From assembly GCA_021151615.1 (NCBI GenBank), contig JAGKXA010000042.1, positions 1-25,019 on the forward strand: DNA of 25,019 bases. The letters are read 5' to 3'. Position numbers and translations under genes: made by a program. Position 1 is the stretch's first letter. Each line of letters begins with the position of its first letter. Below are positions 7,787-16,312 of the stretch, one piece after another. The notes under the pieces are model-generated. The model was not told where the DNA came from. It did not search any database and saw only the letters and a list, made by a program, of their open reading frames with translations. Origin of the DNA: Cellvibrionaceae bacterium. GTDB lineage: Bacteria > Pseudomonadota > Gammaproteobacteria > Pseudomonadales > Cellvibrionaceae.

Positions 7787-7794
7787 GCCACCTC

Positions 7795-8173
<379 letters not shown>

Positions 8174-8444
8174 GATTTATTTTTCTGTAGTGTGTTTTTG
8201 TGTTGTGTATTGTGGTTTCCGCGTTGTATCAAGGTCGATATAGACCGAATCCTTCTATAAATCCTGAATTTTCACTGCAAAATAATTTGAAACTTAATGT
8301 ATTACATTAGGTTTGCATTCTATTGCTTTGATTTTGTTATTTAAGTTGATTTTTGTGTTGTCTCGATTTCGCTATATCCCTTCCTGTTTGACGATATTTC
8401 CTGATTTTTCCCGTGAAATCGTGCGTATTTTCGCGCCGCTTCCC
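8174..8444. other. Gene-free, AT-rich stretch between rnpB and the mra promoter
   Basis: No coding frame with support and no RNA gene that I recognise. It contains the T-rich tail after rnpB and a 25-bp near-perfect palindrome at 8290-8314. Otherwise I see nothing structured in it. Confidence 0.6.
8290..8314. repeat. 25-bp near-perfect palindrome (operator-like)
   Basis: Left arm AAACTTAATGTA (8290-8301), one central T, right arm TACATTAGGTTT (8303-8314). Eleven of 12 positions pair (the exception is T against G). It lies 117 nt after rnpB and 131 nt before the -35 of the mra promoter. No T-run follows, so it is not a typical terminator. It could be a binding site for a dimeric repressor; the factor is unknown. 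Confidence 0.6.
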
Positions 8445-8472
8445 TTGACTTTGCTCACCCCCGACTTATAGT
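8445..8472 (+). promoter_or_regulatory. Sigma70 promoter of the dcw cluster (Pmra)
   Basis: TTGACT at 8445-8450 and TATAGT at 8467-8472, separated by 16 nt. Both hexamers match the consensus at 5 of 6 bases. The predicted transcription start is near 8479, directly in front of the MraZ boxes. The leader to the mraZ start codon would be about 60 nt. This is the only strong promoter seen for the whole division and cell wall cluster. Confidence 0.8.
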
Positions 8473-8480
8473 GAGCGTCG

Positions 8481-8515
8481 TGGGAAAAAGTGGGTAATTG
8501 TGGATTTTTGTGGAA
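8481..8515 (+). promoter_or_regulatory. MraZ operator: four boxes at exact 10-bp spacing
   Basis: TGGGA (8481), TGGGT (8491), TGGAT (8501) and TGGAA (8511), each start 10 bp after the previous one. E. coli MraZ binds TGGGN repeats separated by 5 nt in front of its own gene, so this is very probably the autoregulatory operator. It begins about 2 nt after the predicted transcription start, well placed to block initiation. Confidence 0.85.
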
Positions 8516-8539
8516 ATTAATCCTCTCAAGTGGTGAAAA

Positions 8540-8980
8540 GTGTTTACAGGTAGTCATTCCATCAGCATGGACCCAAAAGGTCGCATGGCCATACCGGCGC
8601 GCATTCGCGATGCGCTGGTGGAGTCCAGTGCTGGCCGGATTTGGGTGACTGCCCATATGTATGAACGCTGTTTACTCATCTACTCCGAGCCTGAATGGGA
8701 GCCAGTGCTGGCCAAGGTTCAGGCTTTACCTGCGGGCAATGAGCAGGTTCGCAAAATCCAGCGCCGGTTTATGGGCCAGGCGGTAAATCTGGAATTGGAT
8801 GCGAACGGCCGTGTTCTTGTGCCGCCCACACTGCGCGAATTTGCGCATCTGGATAAAAAGCTGATGTTGGTTGGTTTGGGCAACAAGTTGGAACTGTGGA
8901 ACGAAGACAGTTGGAATGCCCTGATGGACCAATCTGCAGACGGCGATATGCCAGCCGAATTACAAAATCTTTCTTTCTAG
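8540..8980 (+). CDS. mraZ: MraZ, transcriptional regulator of the dcw cluster
   Basis: DNA-binding protein of 146 residues (E. coli: 152) made of two AbrB-like half-domains that assemble into a ring and repress the mra promoter. The signature D-x-x-G-R occurs twice: MDPKGRMAIP with D11/R15 and LDANGRVLVP with D87/R91. The middle QRRFMGQAV and the closing LMLVGLGNKLELWNEDSW match the family. The start is GTG at 8540, giving MFTGSHSISMDPKGR, which aligns with the E. coli start MFRG. The ribosome-binding site is weak (GGTG about 5 nt upstream). Its probable target, a row of 10-bp-spaced boxes, lies just upstream. The rsmH start follows the stop by 8 nt. Confidence 0.97.
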   Translation: MFTGSHSISMDPKGRMAIPARIRDALVESSAGRIWVTAHMYERCLLIYSEPEWEPVLAKVQALPAGNEQVRKIQRRFMGQAVNLELDANGRVLVPPTLREFAHLDKKLMLVGLGNKLELWNEDSWNALMDQSADGDMPAELQNLSF

Positions 8981-8988
8981 GTAACCGC

Positions 8989-9918
8989 GTGACTGACTCA
9001 CAACATATCACCGTGCTCTTGAATGAGGCGGTAGAGGCGCTGGTTACAGATACTTCCGGCTTTTACGTGGATGGCACCTTTGGGCGCGGCGGGCACAGTG
9101 GTTTGATTCTGCAATCGCTCGCAGCCGACGGCCATTTGCTGGGGATTGATAAGGATCTGGCCGCAATCGCGACGGCTAATGCCCGTTTTGGCAACGACAG
9201 CCGTTTTGCCATTGCCCACGGTTCCTTTGCTGAACTTGCCAGTTTGGTGGAAACGCGTGGCTTGAAGGGAAAAGTGACGGGGGTATTGCTGGATTTGGGG
9301 GTGTCTTCCCCGCAGTTGGATGAAGCAGAGCGCGGTTTTAGTTTCATGCAGGACGGTCCGCTGGATATGCGCATGGATCAAACCCGCGGTCAGAGTGCGG
9401 CCGACTGGGTAAACACCGCCAGTGAAGAAGATATCGCCTGGGTGTTGAAGGAATATGGCGAGGAGCGTTTCGCCAAACGCATGGCGCGCGCGATTGTCAC
9501 TGAGCGTCAAAAAACGCCGTTCACGCGCACCAAGCATCTGGCGGAAGTGATCAAAGAAGCTAACCCGGCCTGGGAGAAAGGCAAGCATCCAGCAACGCGA
9601 GCATTTCAGGCAATTCGTATCCAGGTGAATAACGAATTGGGCGATCTGGATGCGGTGTTGGAGCAGGCGCTCGAAGTATTGGCTCCCGGAGGTCGCTTGG
9701 TGGTGATCAGTTTCCATTCGCTGGAAGACCGTGAAGTTAAGCGATTTATTCGTCGCCAGGAGCAGGGCGACCCTGTTCCCAAAGGGCTGCCAATTCGCGA
9801 TGACCAATTGAATAAACGTATGCGTTCGCTGGGTAAAGCAATCAAAGCGAGCGAGGAAGAGGTGAAAGTGAATGTCCGTTCGCGCAGTGCGGTTATGCGT
9901 GTAGCGGAAAAATTATAG
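8989..9918 (+). CDS. rsmH: RsmH (MraW), 16S rRNA m4C1402 N4-methyltransferase
   Basis: SAM-dependent enzyme that methylates N4 of C1402 of 16S rRNA, the same nucleotide modified by RsmI at the left of this window. The start is GTG at 8989 (MTDSQHITVLLNEAVEAL), giving 309 residues against 313 in E. coli. AGGT overlapping the mraZ stop serves as ribosome-binding site. The frame is open further upstream, but that part overlaps mraZ and lacks homology. The SAM-binding motif DGTFGRGGHS is at residues 28-37. LLDLGVSSPQLDEAERGFSF and GPLDMRMD are family hallmarks, as is VVISFHSLEDR near the C-terminus. An 83-nt gap, without anything structured that I can see, separates it from ftsL. Confidence 0.96.
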   Translation: MTDSQHITVLLNEAVEALVTDTSGFYVDGTFGRGGHSGLILQSLAADGHLLGIDKDLAAIATANARFGNDSRFAIAHGSFAELASLVETRGLKGKVTGVLLDLGVSSPQLDEAERGFSFMQDGPLDMRMDQTRGQSAADWVNTASEEDIAWVLKEYGEERFAKRMARAIVTERQKTPFTRTKHLAEVIKEANPAWEKGKHPATRAFQAIRIQVNNELGDLDAVLEQALEVLAPGGRLVVISFHSLEDREVKRFIRRQEQGDPVPKGLPIRDDQLNKRMRSLGKAIKASEEEVKVNVRSRSAVMRVAEKL

Positions 9919-10001
9919 ATCCCGGTTTGTGTTAGGCCCTAGAGCAAAAAAGAAATACCAAAAAAGATCAACCTGAAACAACTGATAAACCCGGGGATTC
10001 C

Positions 10002-10361
10002 ATGAACAGAAGCCATCCATCACAGCAAAAGCCATTATCGCCCGGGGCGATAATGGTCATTGCGTTGTTATGGGTGGCTGCTATCGCTTCGGCGCTCGCG
10101 GTGGTAGCAACCACTCAGGTGGTTCGTCGCGATGTGAATACTCTTGAAACGCTACGCCGTGAGGCAGCGCAACTGCAGGTGCAATGGGGGCAATATCTGC
10201 TCGAACAAAGTACCTGGGCGGCGTACAGCCGCGTAGAAAATGCCGCTATCTCCGAACTCAATATGATGGCACCAACGCCGGAAGATATTGTGATGATTTC
10301 CGGCAATAAAGTGGTCGGTGAAAAAGGCAAGGCGATTGCGCCTGCGGCAGGTGGCCAATGA
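10002..10361 (+). CDS. ftsL: FtsL, bitopic cell-division protein
   Basis: Small inner-membrane protein of 119 residues that forms the FtsQLB complex and passes the activation signal to FtsWI. It has a short cytoplasmic tail (about 15 residues), one transmembrane helix at about 17-38 (AIMVIALLWVAAIASALAVV), and a periplasmic coiled-coil segment with heptad-like spacing (VNTLETLRREAAQLQVQWGQYL). Family identity comes mostly from this architecture, size and position between rsmH and ftsI. The start ATG has GGGG about 6 nt upstream. The stop overlaps the ftsI start (ATGA), so FtsL and FtsI are probably translationally coupled. Confidence 0.93.
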   Translation: MNRSHPSQQKPLSPGAIMVIALLWVAAIASALAVVATTQVVRRDVNTLETLRREAAQLQVQWGQYLLEQSTWAAYSRVENAAISELNMMAPTPEDIVMISGNKVVGEKGKAIAPAAGGQ

Positions 10362-12241
10362 AGCGCACACCGGATCAGCCAGTACGTACCGATGTAATTC
10401 GCCCCCAGCGCAACTCGGCGTTTGAGCCGCGTACCGCACGCCCTGTTCCGCAGCCAAATCGTAAACCCTTAAAAGTAGCGCAATGGCGTTTTTATAGCGT
10501 AGGCGCAGTATTGATTGTTTTGGTGGTAGTGTTGATCGGCCATGTCGCCAGCCTGCAAGTATTGCCCAATGCCGATAAAGGCTATGAATTCCTGCAGGAT
10601 CAAGGTGAGTCGCGCACCCTTCGCACCGAAACCATTCCCGCCTATCGCGGCGTAATTACCGATCGCAACGGCGACCCGCTCGCGGTGAGTACGCCGGTTT
10701 CCACCCTCTGGGCTAATCCTAAAGTTCTGCTGCAAGCACCGCATCGCTGGGCGGAATTGGCGCAAGCGCTCAATGTAAACAAGGCTGAATTGGAAGCGCG
10801 CCTTGCGCGTTACGGCACCAAAGAATTTATGTACCTGCAGCGCCAAATGTCTCCGGATGCGGCACAAGTTGTTCTTGCGTTGGATATCCCCGGTGTTTAT
10901 GAACAAGTTGAATATCATCGCTATTATCCGGCGGGCGAAGTTGCTGCACATTTGGTCGGCATGACCGATGTGGATGATCGAGGTCAGGAAGGTATGGAGT
11001 TGGCTTACGATGCCTGGCTCACTGGTGAGAACGGCGCAAAAGAAGTCGTGAAAGATTTGCGTGGGCGCACTGTGAAAGAGTTGCGTTTGGTAAAGGCCGC
11101 GCGCCCCGGACAAAACCTCACGCTCAGCATCGATTTGCGTTTGCAATATCTCGCCCATCGCGAATTGAAAAAAGCGGTGGAAGAAAGTGGAGCCGTTGCC
11201 GGCTCCATTGCCATTTTGGATGTACTGACCGGTGAAGTGTTGGCGATATCCAATTTGCCTTCTTACAACCCCAATGATCGCGCCCGTGCGCGCGGAGCCG
11301 GTCTGCGTAATCGTGTGATTACCGATTTGTATGAGCCGGGTTCAACCGTTAAGCCCTGGGTAATTCTCGCTGCGCTCGAAAGCGGAAAATTTAAACCGGA
11401 AGATATTATTGATACCAATCCCGGTTATTTCATGGTGGGCAGCAAGCCCATTAAAGATCACCGCAATTACGGTGCAATGGATTTGGCGATGGCAATTGCC
11501 AAATCATCCAACATTGCCATGACCAAAATTTCCTTTGCGTTAGACACTAACACCGTGCGCGATATGTTTGCGCGCCTTGGTGGTGGCCAACCCGTAGGAA
11601 CCGGTTTTCCCGGTGAAGGCACCGGTAATATTCCCATCCTGAAACCGTTGCAAAAAATCGAGCGCGCCAATATTTCTTACGGCTACGCCATGACTATGAC
11701 ACCGCTGCAAGTATTGCAAGCCTATGGTGTGATTGCATCGGGCGGAATCAAGCGCCCTGTGTCTTTATTGCGCGTAGATACGCCGCCAGAAGGTCAGCGC
11801 ATTGTTGAAGAAAAATATACCGAACAAGTGAAAGAAATGTTGAAGCGCGTAGTGACCGCTGAAGGTACAGGTTCGCGCGCAAAAGCAATTTCCTATTCGG
11901 TCGCGGGCAAAACCGGTACTGCCTATAAAGCGGTAAATGGTCGCTACTCCAATTTGCAGATGTCTTCCTTTATTGGCATGGCGCCGGTGGATAACCCGCG
12001 TATTGTTGCCATGGTGATTATCGATGAGCCGAAAGGTGCGGGCATCACGGCTAACGGTGGTTACGTGGCAGCGCCGGCTTTCTCCAAAGTGGCAGAAGAT
12101 GCGCTGCGGATGTTGCAGGTTACGCCGGATAATATCGGCAAACCGGAAGAGGCTGCGCCTGTAGTCGCAGACCCGGCTGAGATTACACCGACTCAACCGG
12201 CGGTTACTCAAACAGCAAATAATGGGAGGTCAGATACCTGA
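10358..12241 (+). CDS. ftsI: FtsI (PBP3), septal peptidoglycan transpeptidase
   Basis: Class B penicillin-binding protein that cross-links septal peptidoglycan in the periplasm together with FtsW. It has 627 residues. The cytoplasmic tail (1-44) is long, basic and proline-rich, followed by one transmembrane helix at about 46-66. The pedestal domain begins near AYRGVITDRNGDPLAVS (95-111). The transpeptidase motifs are complete: S329-T-V-K332 with the nucleophilic serine, S383-S-N385, and K518-T-G520. It overlaps ftsL by 4 nt, and its stop overlaps the murE ATG by 1 nt. The tail after residue 590 is low-complexity (A/P/T/E-rich), so probably unstructured. Confidence 0.97.
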   Translation: MKRTPDQPVRTDVIRPQRNSAFEPRTARPVPQPNRKPLKVAQWRFYSVGAVLIVLVVVLIGHVASLQVLPNADKGYEFLQDQGESRTLRTETIPAYRGVITDRNGDPLAVSTPVSTLWANPKVLLQAPHRWAELAQALNVNKAELEARLARYGTKEFMYLQRQMSPDAAQVVLALDIPGVYEQVEYHRYYPAGEVAAHLVGMTDVDDRGQEGMELAYDAWLTGENGAKEVVKDLRGRTVKELRLVKAARPGQNLTLSIDLRLQYLAHRELKKAVEESGAVAGSIAILDVLTGEVLAISNLPSYNPNDRARARGAGLRNRVITDLYEPGSTVKPWVILAALESGKFKPEDIIDTNPGYFMVGSKPIKDHRNYGAMDLAMAIAKSSNIAMTKISFALDTNTVRDMFARLGGGQPVGTGFPGEGTGNIPILKPLQKIERANISYGYAMTMTPLQVLQAYGVIASGGIKRPVSLLRVDTPPEGQRIVEEKYTEQVKEMLKRVVTAEGTGSRAKAISYSVAGKTGTAYKAVNGRYSNLQMSSFIGMAPVDNPRIVAMVIIDEPKGAGITANGGYVAAPAFSKVAEDALRMLQVTPDNIGKPEEAAPVVADPAEITPTQPAVTQTANNGRSDT

Positions 12242-13815
12242 TGGCTCTCTCCCAACAATTTATTGCCTTGAAAGATTTATTGCCTGATCTGGATTTGGGT
12301 AACGCGGCCAATATTGCTGTGTGCAATCTCTGTTTGGATTCCCGCCAAATTAAAGCGGGCGATGCCTTTATTGCGCTGGTAGGAATTAAAGTCGATGGGC
12401 GCGATTTTATTGCTAAAGCGATCGAACTGGACGTGACTGCAGTTCTTGTTGAGGCCGACAAAAATTGGCAAGGTGTTGATTGGCTTGGCAAGGTGCCTGT
12501 TATTGCGGTAGAAAATTTACCGGAAAAGGTCAGTGAAATTGCCGGGCGTTTTTTTGCAGAACCGAGCAAGAGAATTCCGTTAATTGGTATTACCGGGACT
12601 AATGGCAAAACTACCTGCAGTTTGTTAGCAGCGCAGCTCATGGCGGGGCTGCAACAAAAATCCGGTGTAGTAGGCACTATTGGTTATGGGTTGGTGGATG
12701 CAAAATCCATTGCGCCGGTTTCCCAGCAACTCGGCTTGCTCACATCTACTGGTTTAACGACGCCAGATCCCGTTGCGTTGCAGCGCATTCTTGCAGAGCT
12801 GGTCAATGCAGGTGCCAGTTCAATTGCGATTGAAGTCTCTTCGCACAGCTTGCAACAAAAACGTGTTGCCGGATTGCACTTCTCGCACGCAATTTTTACG
12901 AATCTCACCCAGGATCATCTGGATTACCACGGCGATTTAATCAGCTATGGCAATGCGAAAGCGCGACTCCTGCTCGCTGCGGGATTAAAAACAGCGGTGA
13001 TTAATGCGGATGATGATTGGGCAAAAGGTCTCGCTAGTAAAGCACCCTCCAGCGTTAAAATGATGAGTTATTCAACGCGCACCCAAGCAGATATTTATGC
13101 GCAGAATATTGAATTGCACGCGGCGGGGACGCGCGCGCGCGTAATTTCTCCTTGGGGAGAGGCCGATATTAATTCCCCATTGCTCGGTGAATTCAATATT
13201 GGCAACTTGCTCGCTGTTATCGCCTGCGTGTGCGATCAAGGTTATACGCTGGAACAGTTGTTGCCACTGATTGAAAAGCTGGAGCCAGCGCCTGGGCGGA
13301 TGCAATTGGTAGCAGTGGATCAGGCTGCGCAAGAAATTCAGGTGATTGTGGATTACGCCCACACACCGGATGCATTGGAAAATACTCTGCATGCGATTCA
13401 TCAACACAAGCCCGGACGTATTTGGACAGTGTTTGGTTGTGGTGGCGATCGCGATAAAGCCAAGCGCCCGCAAATGGGTAAAATCGCTGAACGCTTAAGT
13501 GATTGCGTTATTGTCACTAATGATAATCCTCGTTCGGAAGAACCATCCAGTATTGCTGCCGATATTTTACGCGGCATGAATCATCCCAGTGGTTGCCTGG
13601 TTATTGCGGATCGCGCTCAGGCAATCGACTTCGCTATCCAGCAAGCCAAAGCGGGCGACATAGTATTAATTGCAGGCAAAGGTCACGAGGATTATCAAAT
13701 ATTCGCTACCCAAACCCTGCCTTTTAGCGATAGTAAACACGCGCGGATTTCTTTGCAGCGCCGTATCGCCAAACGTGAAAATCAAATTGTAGATTCAAAA
13801 GGGGCTCAAACATGA
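12241..13815 (+). CDS. murE: MurE, UDP-MurNAc-tripeptide synthetase (meso-diaminopimelate adding)
   Basis: Cytoplasmic ATP-dependent ligase adding the third residue to UDP-MurNAc-L-Ala-D-Glu. The P-loop is GTNGKTT at 119-125. The lysine expected to be carbamylated for Mg2+ binding is K240 (YGNAKARLL). The DNPR motif at 428-431 is the known marker for meso-diaminopimelate rather than lysine specificity, so this organism should make DAP-type peptidoglycan. GCGGDRDKAKRP at about 399-410 is also diagnostic. At 524 residues it is somewhat longer than the E. coli enzyme (495), with a short extra C-terminal tail. The start overlaps the ftsI stop (TGATG), and the stop overlaps the murF start (ATGA). 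Confidence 0.97.
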   Translation: MALSQQFIALKDLLPDLDLGNAANIAVCNLCLDSRQIKAGDAFIALVGIKVDGRDFIAKAIELDVTAVLVEADKNWQGVDWLGKVPVIAVENLPEKVSEIAGRFFAEPSKRIPLIGITGTNGKTTCSLLAAQLMAGLQQKSGVVGTIGYGLVDAKSIAPVSQQLGLLTSTGLTTPDPVALQRILAELVNAGASSIAIEVSSHSLQQKRVAGLHFSHAIFTNLTQDHLDYHGDLISYGNAKARLLLAAGLKTAVINADDDWAKGLASKAPSSVKMMSYSTRTQADIYAQNIELHAAGTRARVISPWGEADINSPLLGEFNIGNLLAVIACVCDQGYTLEQLLPLIEKLEPAPGRMQLVAVDQAAQEIQVIVDYAHTPDALENTLHAIHQHKPGRIWTVFGCGGDRDKAKRPQMGKIAERLSDCVIVTNDNPRSEEPSSIAADILRGMNHPSGCLVIADRAQAIDFAIQQAKAGDIVLIAGKGHEDYQIFATQTLPFSDSKHARISLQRRIAKRENQIVDSKGAQT

Positions 13816-15200
13816 TCAAGCCTCTGACATTAAAGTGGGTTGAAGAATTTATTCGGGCGCAGTCATTGGCGCTCCCGGTCAGCGTGCAACGCTACGGTGA
13901 TGCCGAGTTTAGTGCGGTGAACTCAGACACACGCAGTCTTGTTGCGGGTGAATTATTTGTGGCGATTCGTGGAGAGTTTTTTGATCCGCACCATTTTATT
14001 GAGCAAGCTGTTGCCAAAAATCCCTGCGCCTTAATTGTAGAAGAGTATTTTCCGAATGTTGCTTTGCCACAATTGGTGGTAAACGATTCTATTTTGGCAT
14101 TGGGTCAAATTGCTGCGTTGAATCGCAGTTTATTTAACGGCAAGTTAATTGGTATCACCGGTAGCAGTGGTAAAACCACGGTGAAAACCATGGTGGCTAG
14201 TATTCTCGCGGAGTGTGGAAAAACCCACGCAACCAAAGGCAATCTTAATAATCACATTGGTGTTCCTGTAACTTTATTGCAGCTGACTTCAGAGCATCAA
14301 TTTGCGGTTGTCGAAATGGGAGCAAGTGGCCCCGGTGAAATTGGTTATTTGTGCTCACTTGCCAGACCCCAAGTCACCATGATTAACAATGTTATGCCGG
14401 CGCATATCGAAGGTTTTGGCTCTATCGAAGGTGTTGCTAAAGCCAAAGGCGAAATTTATTCGGCGCTTGCTGCCGATGCAACGGCGGTGGTGAATCTGGA
14501 TGACCAGTTTGCGCCTTCCTGGTTGGCAAAGTTGCAAAATCATCCGGTAATGTCAGTGAGCCTGCATAATTCCAGCGCAGATTTTAGCGCGCGAAATATC
14601 CTATTGAATGATGCTGATTTGTCTTTCGAATTAATTGTCAACGGTCAGGCTACAGAAATTAGCCTCGCCGCGCAGGGTGAGCACAGCGTGCGCAATGCAT
14701 TGATGGCCGCTGCATGCGCCTTTGCGGCGGGCGCCAAACTGCAGCAAATAAAAATGGGGCTCGCGAATTTTGCACCGGTTGCCGGGCGCATGAGTAAGCA
14801 TACTGGTATTAACCAGGTGCAAATTATTGATGACAGTTACAACGCGAACCCGGGTTCAGTGCGCGCGGCGATTGATGTGCTCGCGCAAAAAACGTGTGGT
14901 GTTCTTGTGCTCGGCGACCTCGCTGAGTTGGGGCCAGATGCAGCGCGCTTGCATGGTGAACTTGGTGATTACGCGCGCAGCAAAAAACTTTCTCATATTT
15001 TTACGCTGGGCAATCTGAGCCAAAACGCCAGTCAGCATTTTGGTGTTGGTGCACAACATTTTATGGATCGCGCCAGTTTGGTCTCTCATTTAAAAGCTAT
15101 TGCCAGGGCCGACATGACTTTATTAATTAAAGGTTCGCGCAGTTCCAAAATGGATCTGGTAGTGCGCGAACTTTGCGACTCTGCAGGAGATACACACTAA
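13812..15200 (+). CDS. murF: MurF, UDP-MurNAc-pentapeptide synthetase
   Basis: Cytoplasmic Mur ligase that attaches the D-Ala-D-Ala dipeptide made by Ddl to UDP-MurNAc-tripeptide, completing the soluble precursor that MraY uses. Of its 462 residues, the N-terminal domain carries the NSDTRSLVAGELFVAIRGE segment that binds the uridine nucleotide. The ATP P-loop is GSSGKTT at 117-123. The central domain has KGNLNNHIGVP and VVEMGASGPGEIGYL. The C-terminal domain has IIDDSYNANPGSVRAA and LVLGDLAELG. The gene overlaps murE by 4 nt, and its TAA shares one base with the mraY ATG. Confidence 0.97.
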   Translation: MIKPLTLKWVEEFIRAQSLALPVSVQRYGDAEFSAVNSDTRSLVAGELFVAIRGEFFDPHHFIEQAVAKNPCALIVEEYFPNVALPQLVVNDSILALGQIAALNRSLFNGKLIGITGSSGKTTVKTMVASILAECGKTHATKGNLNNHIGVPVTLLQLTSEHQFAVVEMGASGPGEIGYLCSLARPQVTMINNVMPAHIEGFGSIEGVAKAKGEIYSALAADATAVVNLDDQFAPSWLAKLQNHPVMSVSLHNSSADFSARNILLNDADLSFELIVNGQATEISLAAQGEHSVRNALMAAACAFAAGAKLQQIKMGLANFAPVAGRMSKHTGINQVQIIDDSYNANPGSVRAAIDVLAQKTCGVLVLGDLAELGPDAARLHGELGDYARSKKLSHIFTLGNLSQNASQHFGVGAQHFMDRASLVSHLKAIARADMTLLIKGSRSSKMDLVVRELCDSAGDTH

Positions 15201-16282
15201 TGCTGTATTGGTTGTCAGAATATCTACAAGAATACCTGCGCAGCTTTGCGGTGTTTCAATACCTCACGGTGCGCGCCATTTTGGGGGTACTTACCGCGCT
15301 CGGCTTTTCGCTGTTACTTGGCCCCTGGTTTATTCGCCGCTTAACTGAATTGCGTATTGGCCAGGCGGTGCGCACCGATGGCCCACAAACCCATCTCGCC
15401 AAATCCGGCACACCCACCATGGGCGGCGCATTAATTCTGTCTGCCATTTTTGTGAGTACTTTATTGTGGGCCAATTTATCCAACCGCTATGTGTGGGTGG
15501 TATTAATAGTGACTGCCGTGTTTGGTGCAGTAGGTTGGGTGGATGACTATCGCAAAGTTGCCAAACGCGACCCCAAAGGTTTGCCGGCGCGCTGGAAATA
15601 TTTTTGGCAATCGGTTGCCGGATTAGGCGCTGCGATTTTTTTATACGTGACTGCACAAAATCCGGCAGAGACACAATTATTTATTCCTTTCTTTAAAAAT
15701 GTCGCACTGAACATGGGACTGTTCTACATAGTCTTCACCTATTTTGTGATTGTCGGTACCAGTAACGCCGTCAATTTAACCGATGGATTGGATGGCTTGG
15801 CGATTATGCCGAGCGTAATGGTTGCTGGTGCCCTGGCTGTCATTGCCTATCTCGCGGGTAACTCACAGTTTTCTGATTATTTAAATATTGCTTACATTCC
15901 AGGGGCGGGCGAGCTGGTTGTATTTTGCTGCGCGCTGGTGGGGGCGGGGCTCGGCTTTTTATGGTTCAACACTTATCCCGCACAAGTATTTATGGGAGAC
16001 GTAGGTGCTTTGGCGTTGGGGGCAGCACTGGGATTAATTGCAGTAATAGTTCGGCACGAATTTGTGTTGTTTATTATGGGCGGCATTTTTGTGTTGGAAA
16101 CCGTATCGGTCATTTTGCAGGTGGCCTCTTTCAAACTAACGGGCCGCCGCATTTTCCGTATGGCGCCTATTCATCACCACTTTGAATTAAAAGGTTGGCC
16201 AGAGCCGCGCGTGATTGTGCGTTTCTGGATTATTACTTTGATTCTTGTGTTGATCGGTTTGGCAACCTTGAAGCTTCGTTAA
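15200..16282 (+). CDS. mraY: MraY, phospho-MurNAc-pentapeptide translocase
   Basis: Integral membrane enzyme transferring phospho-MurNAc-pentapeptide to undecaprenyl phosphate, giving lipid I at the cytoplasmic face. The start at 15200 (MLYWLSEYL) gives 360 residues, the same length as E. coli MraY. AGGAG at 15184-15188 lies 11 nt upstream. A frame open from 15173 lies inside murF and is not used. About ten transmembrane helices are expected. Conserved catalytic and metal-binding motifs are visible: VDDYRK with the D115-D116 pair, NLTDGLDGLA, FMGDVGALALG, and the MAPIHHHFE histidine loop. The C-terminus ends LIGLATLKLR, almost identical to the E. coli protein. Confidence 0.98.
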   Translation: MLYWLSEYLQEYLRSFAVFQYLTVRAILGVLTALGFSLLLGPWFIRRLTELRIGQAVRTDGPQTHLAKSGTPTMGGALILSAIFVSTLLWANLSNRYVWVVLIVTAVFGAVGWVDDYRKVAKRDPKGLPARWKYFWQSVAGLGAAIFLYVTAQNPAETQLFIPFFKNVALNMGLFYIVFTYFVIVGTSNAVNLTDGLDGLAIMPSVMVAGALAVIAYLAGNSQFSDYLNIAYIPGAGELVVFCCALVGAGLGFLWFNTYPAQVFMGDVGALALGAALGLIAVIVRHEFVLFIMGGIFVLETVSVILQVASFKLTGRRIFRMAPIHHHFELKGWPEPRVIVRFWIITLILVLIGLATLKLR

Positions 16283-16312
16283 TCGCTTAAGTAATTTGAA
16301 GAGAGTTTATTT

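Noticed and set aside
8998..9807. Long antisense open frame (269 codons) opposite rsmH
   Set aside because: Shadow of rsmH codon bias. There is no domain and no promoter, and rsmH on the other strand is unambiguous.
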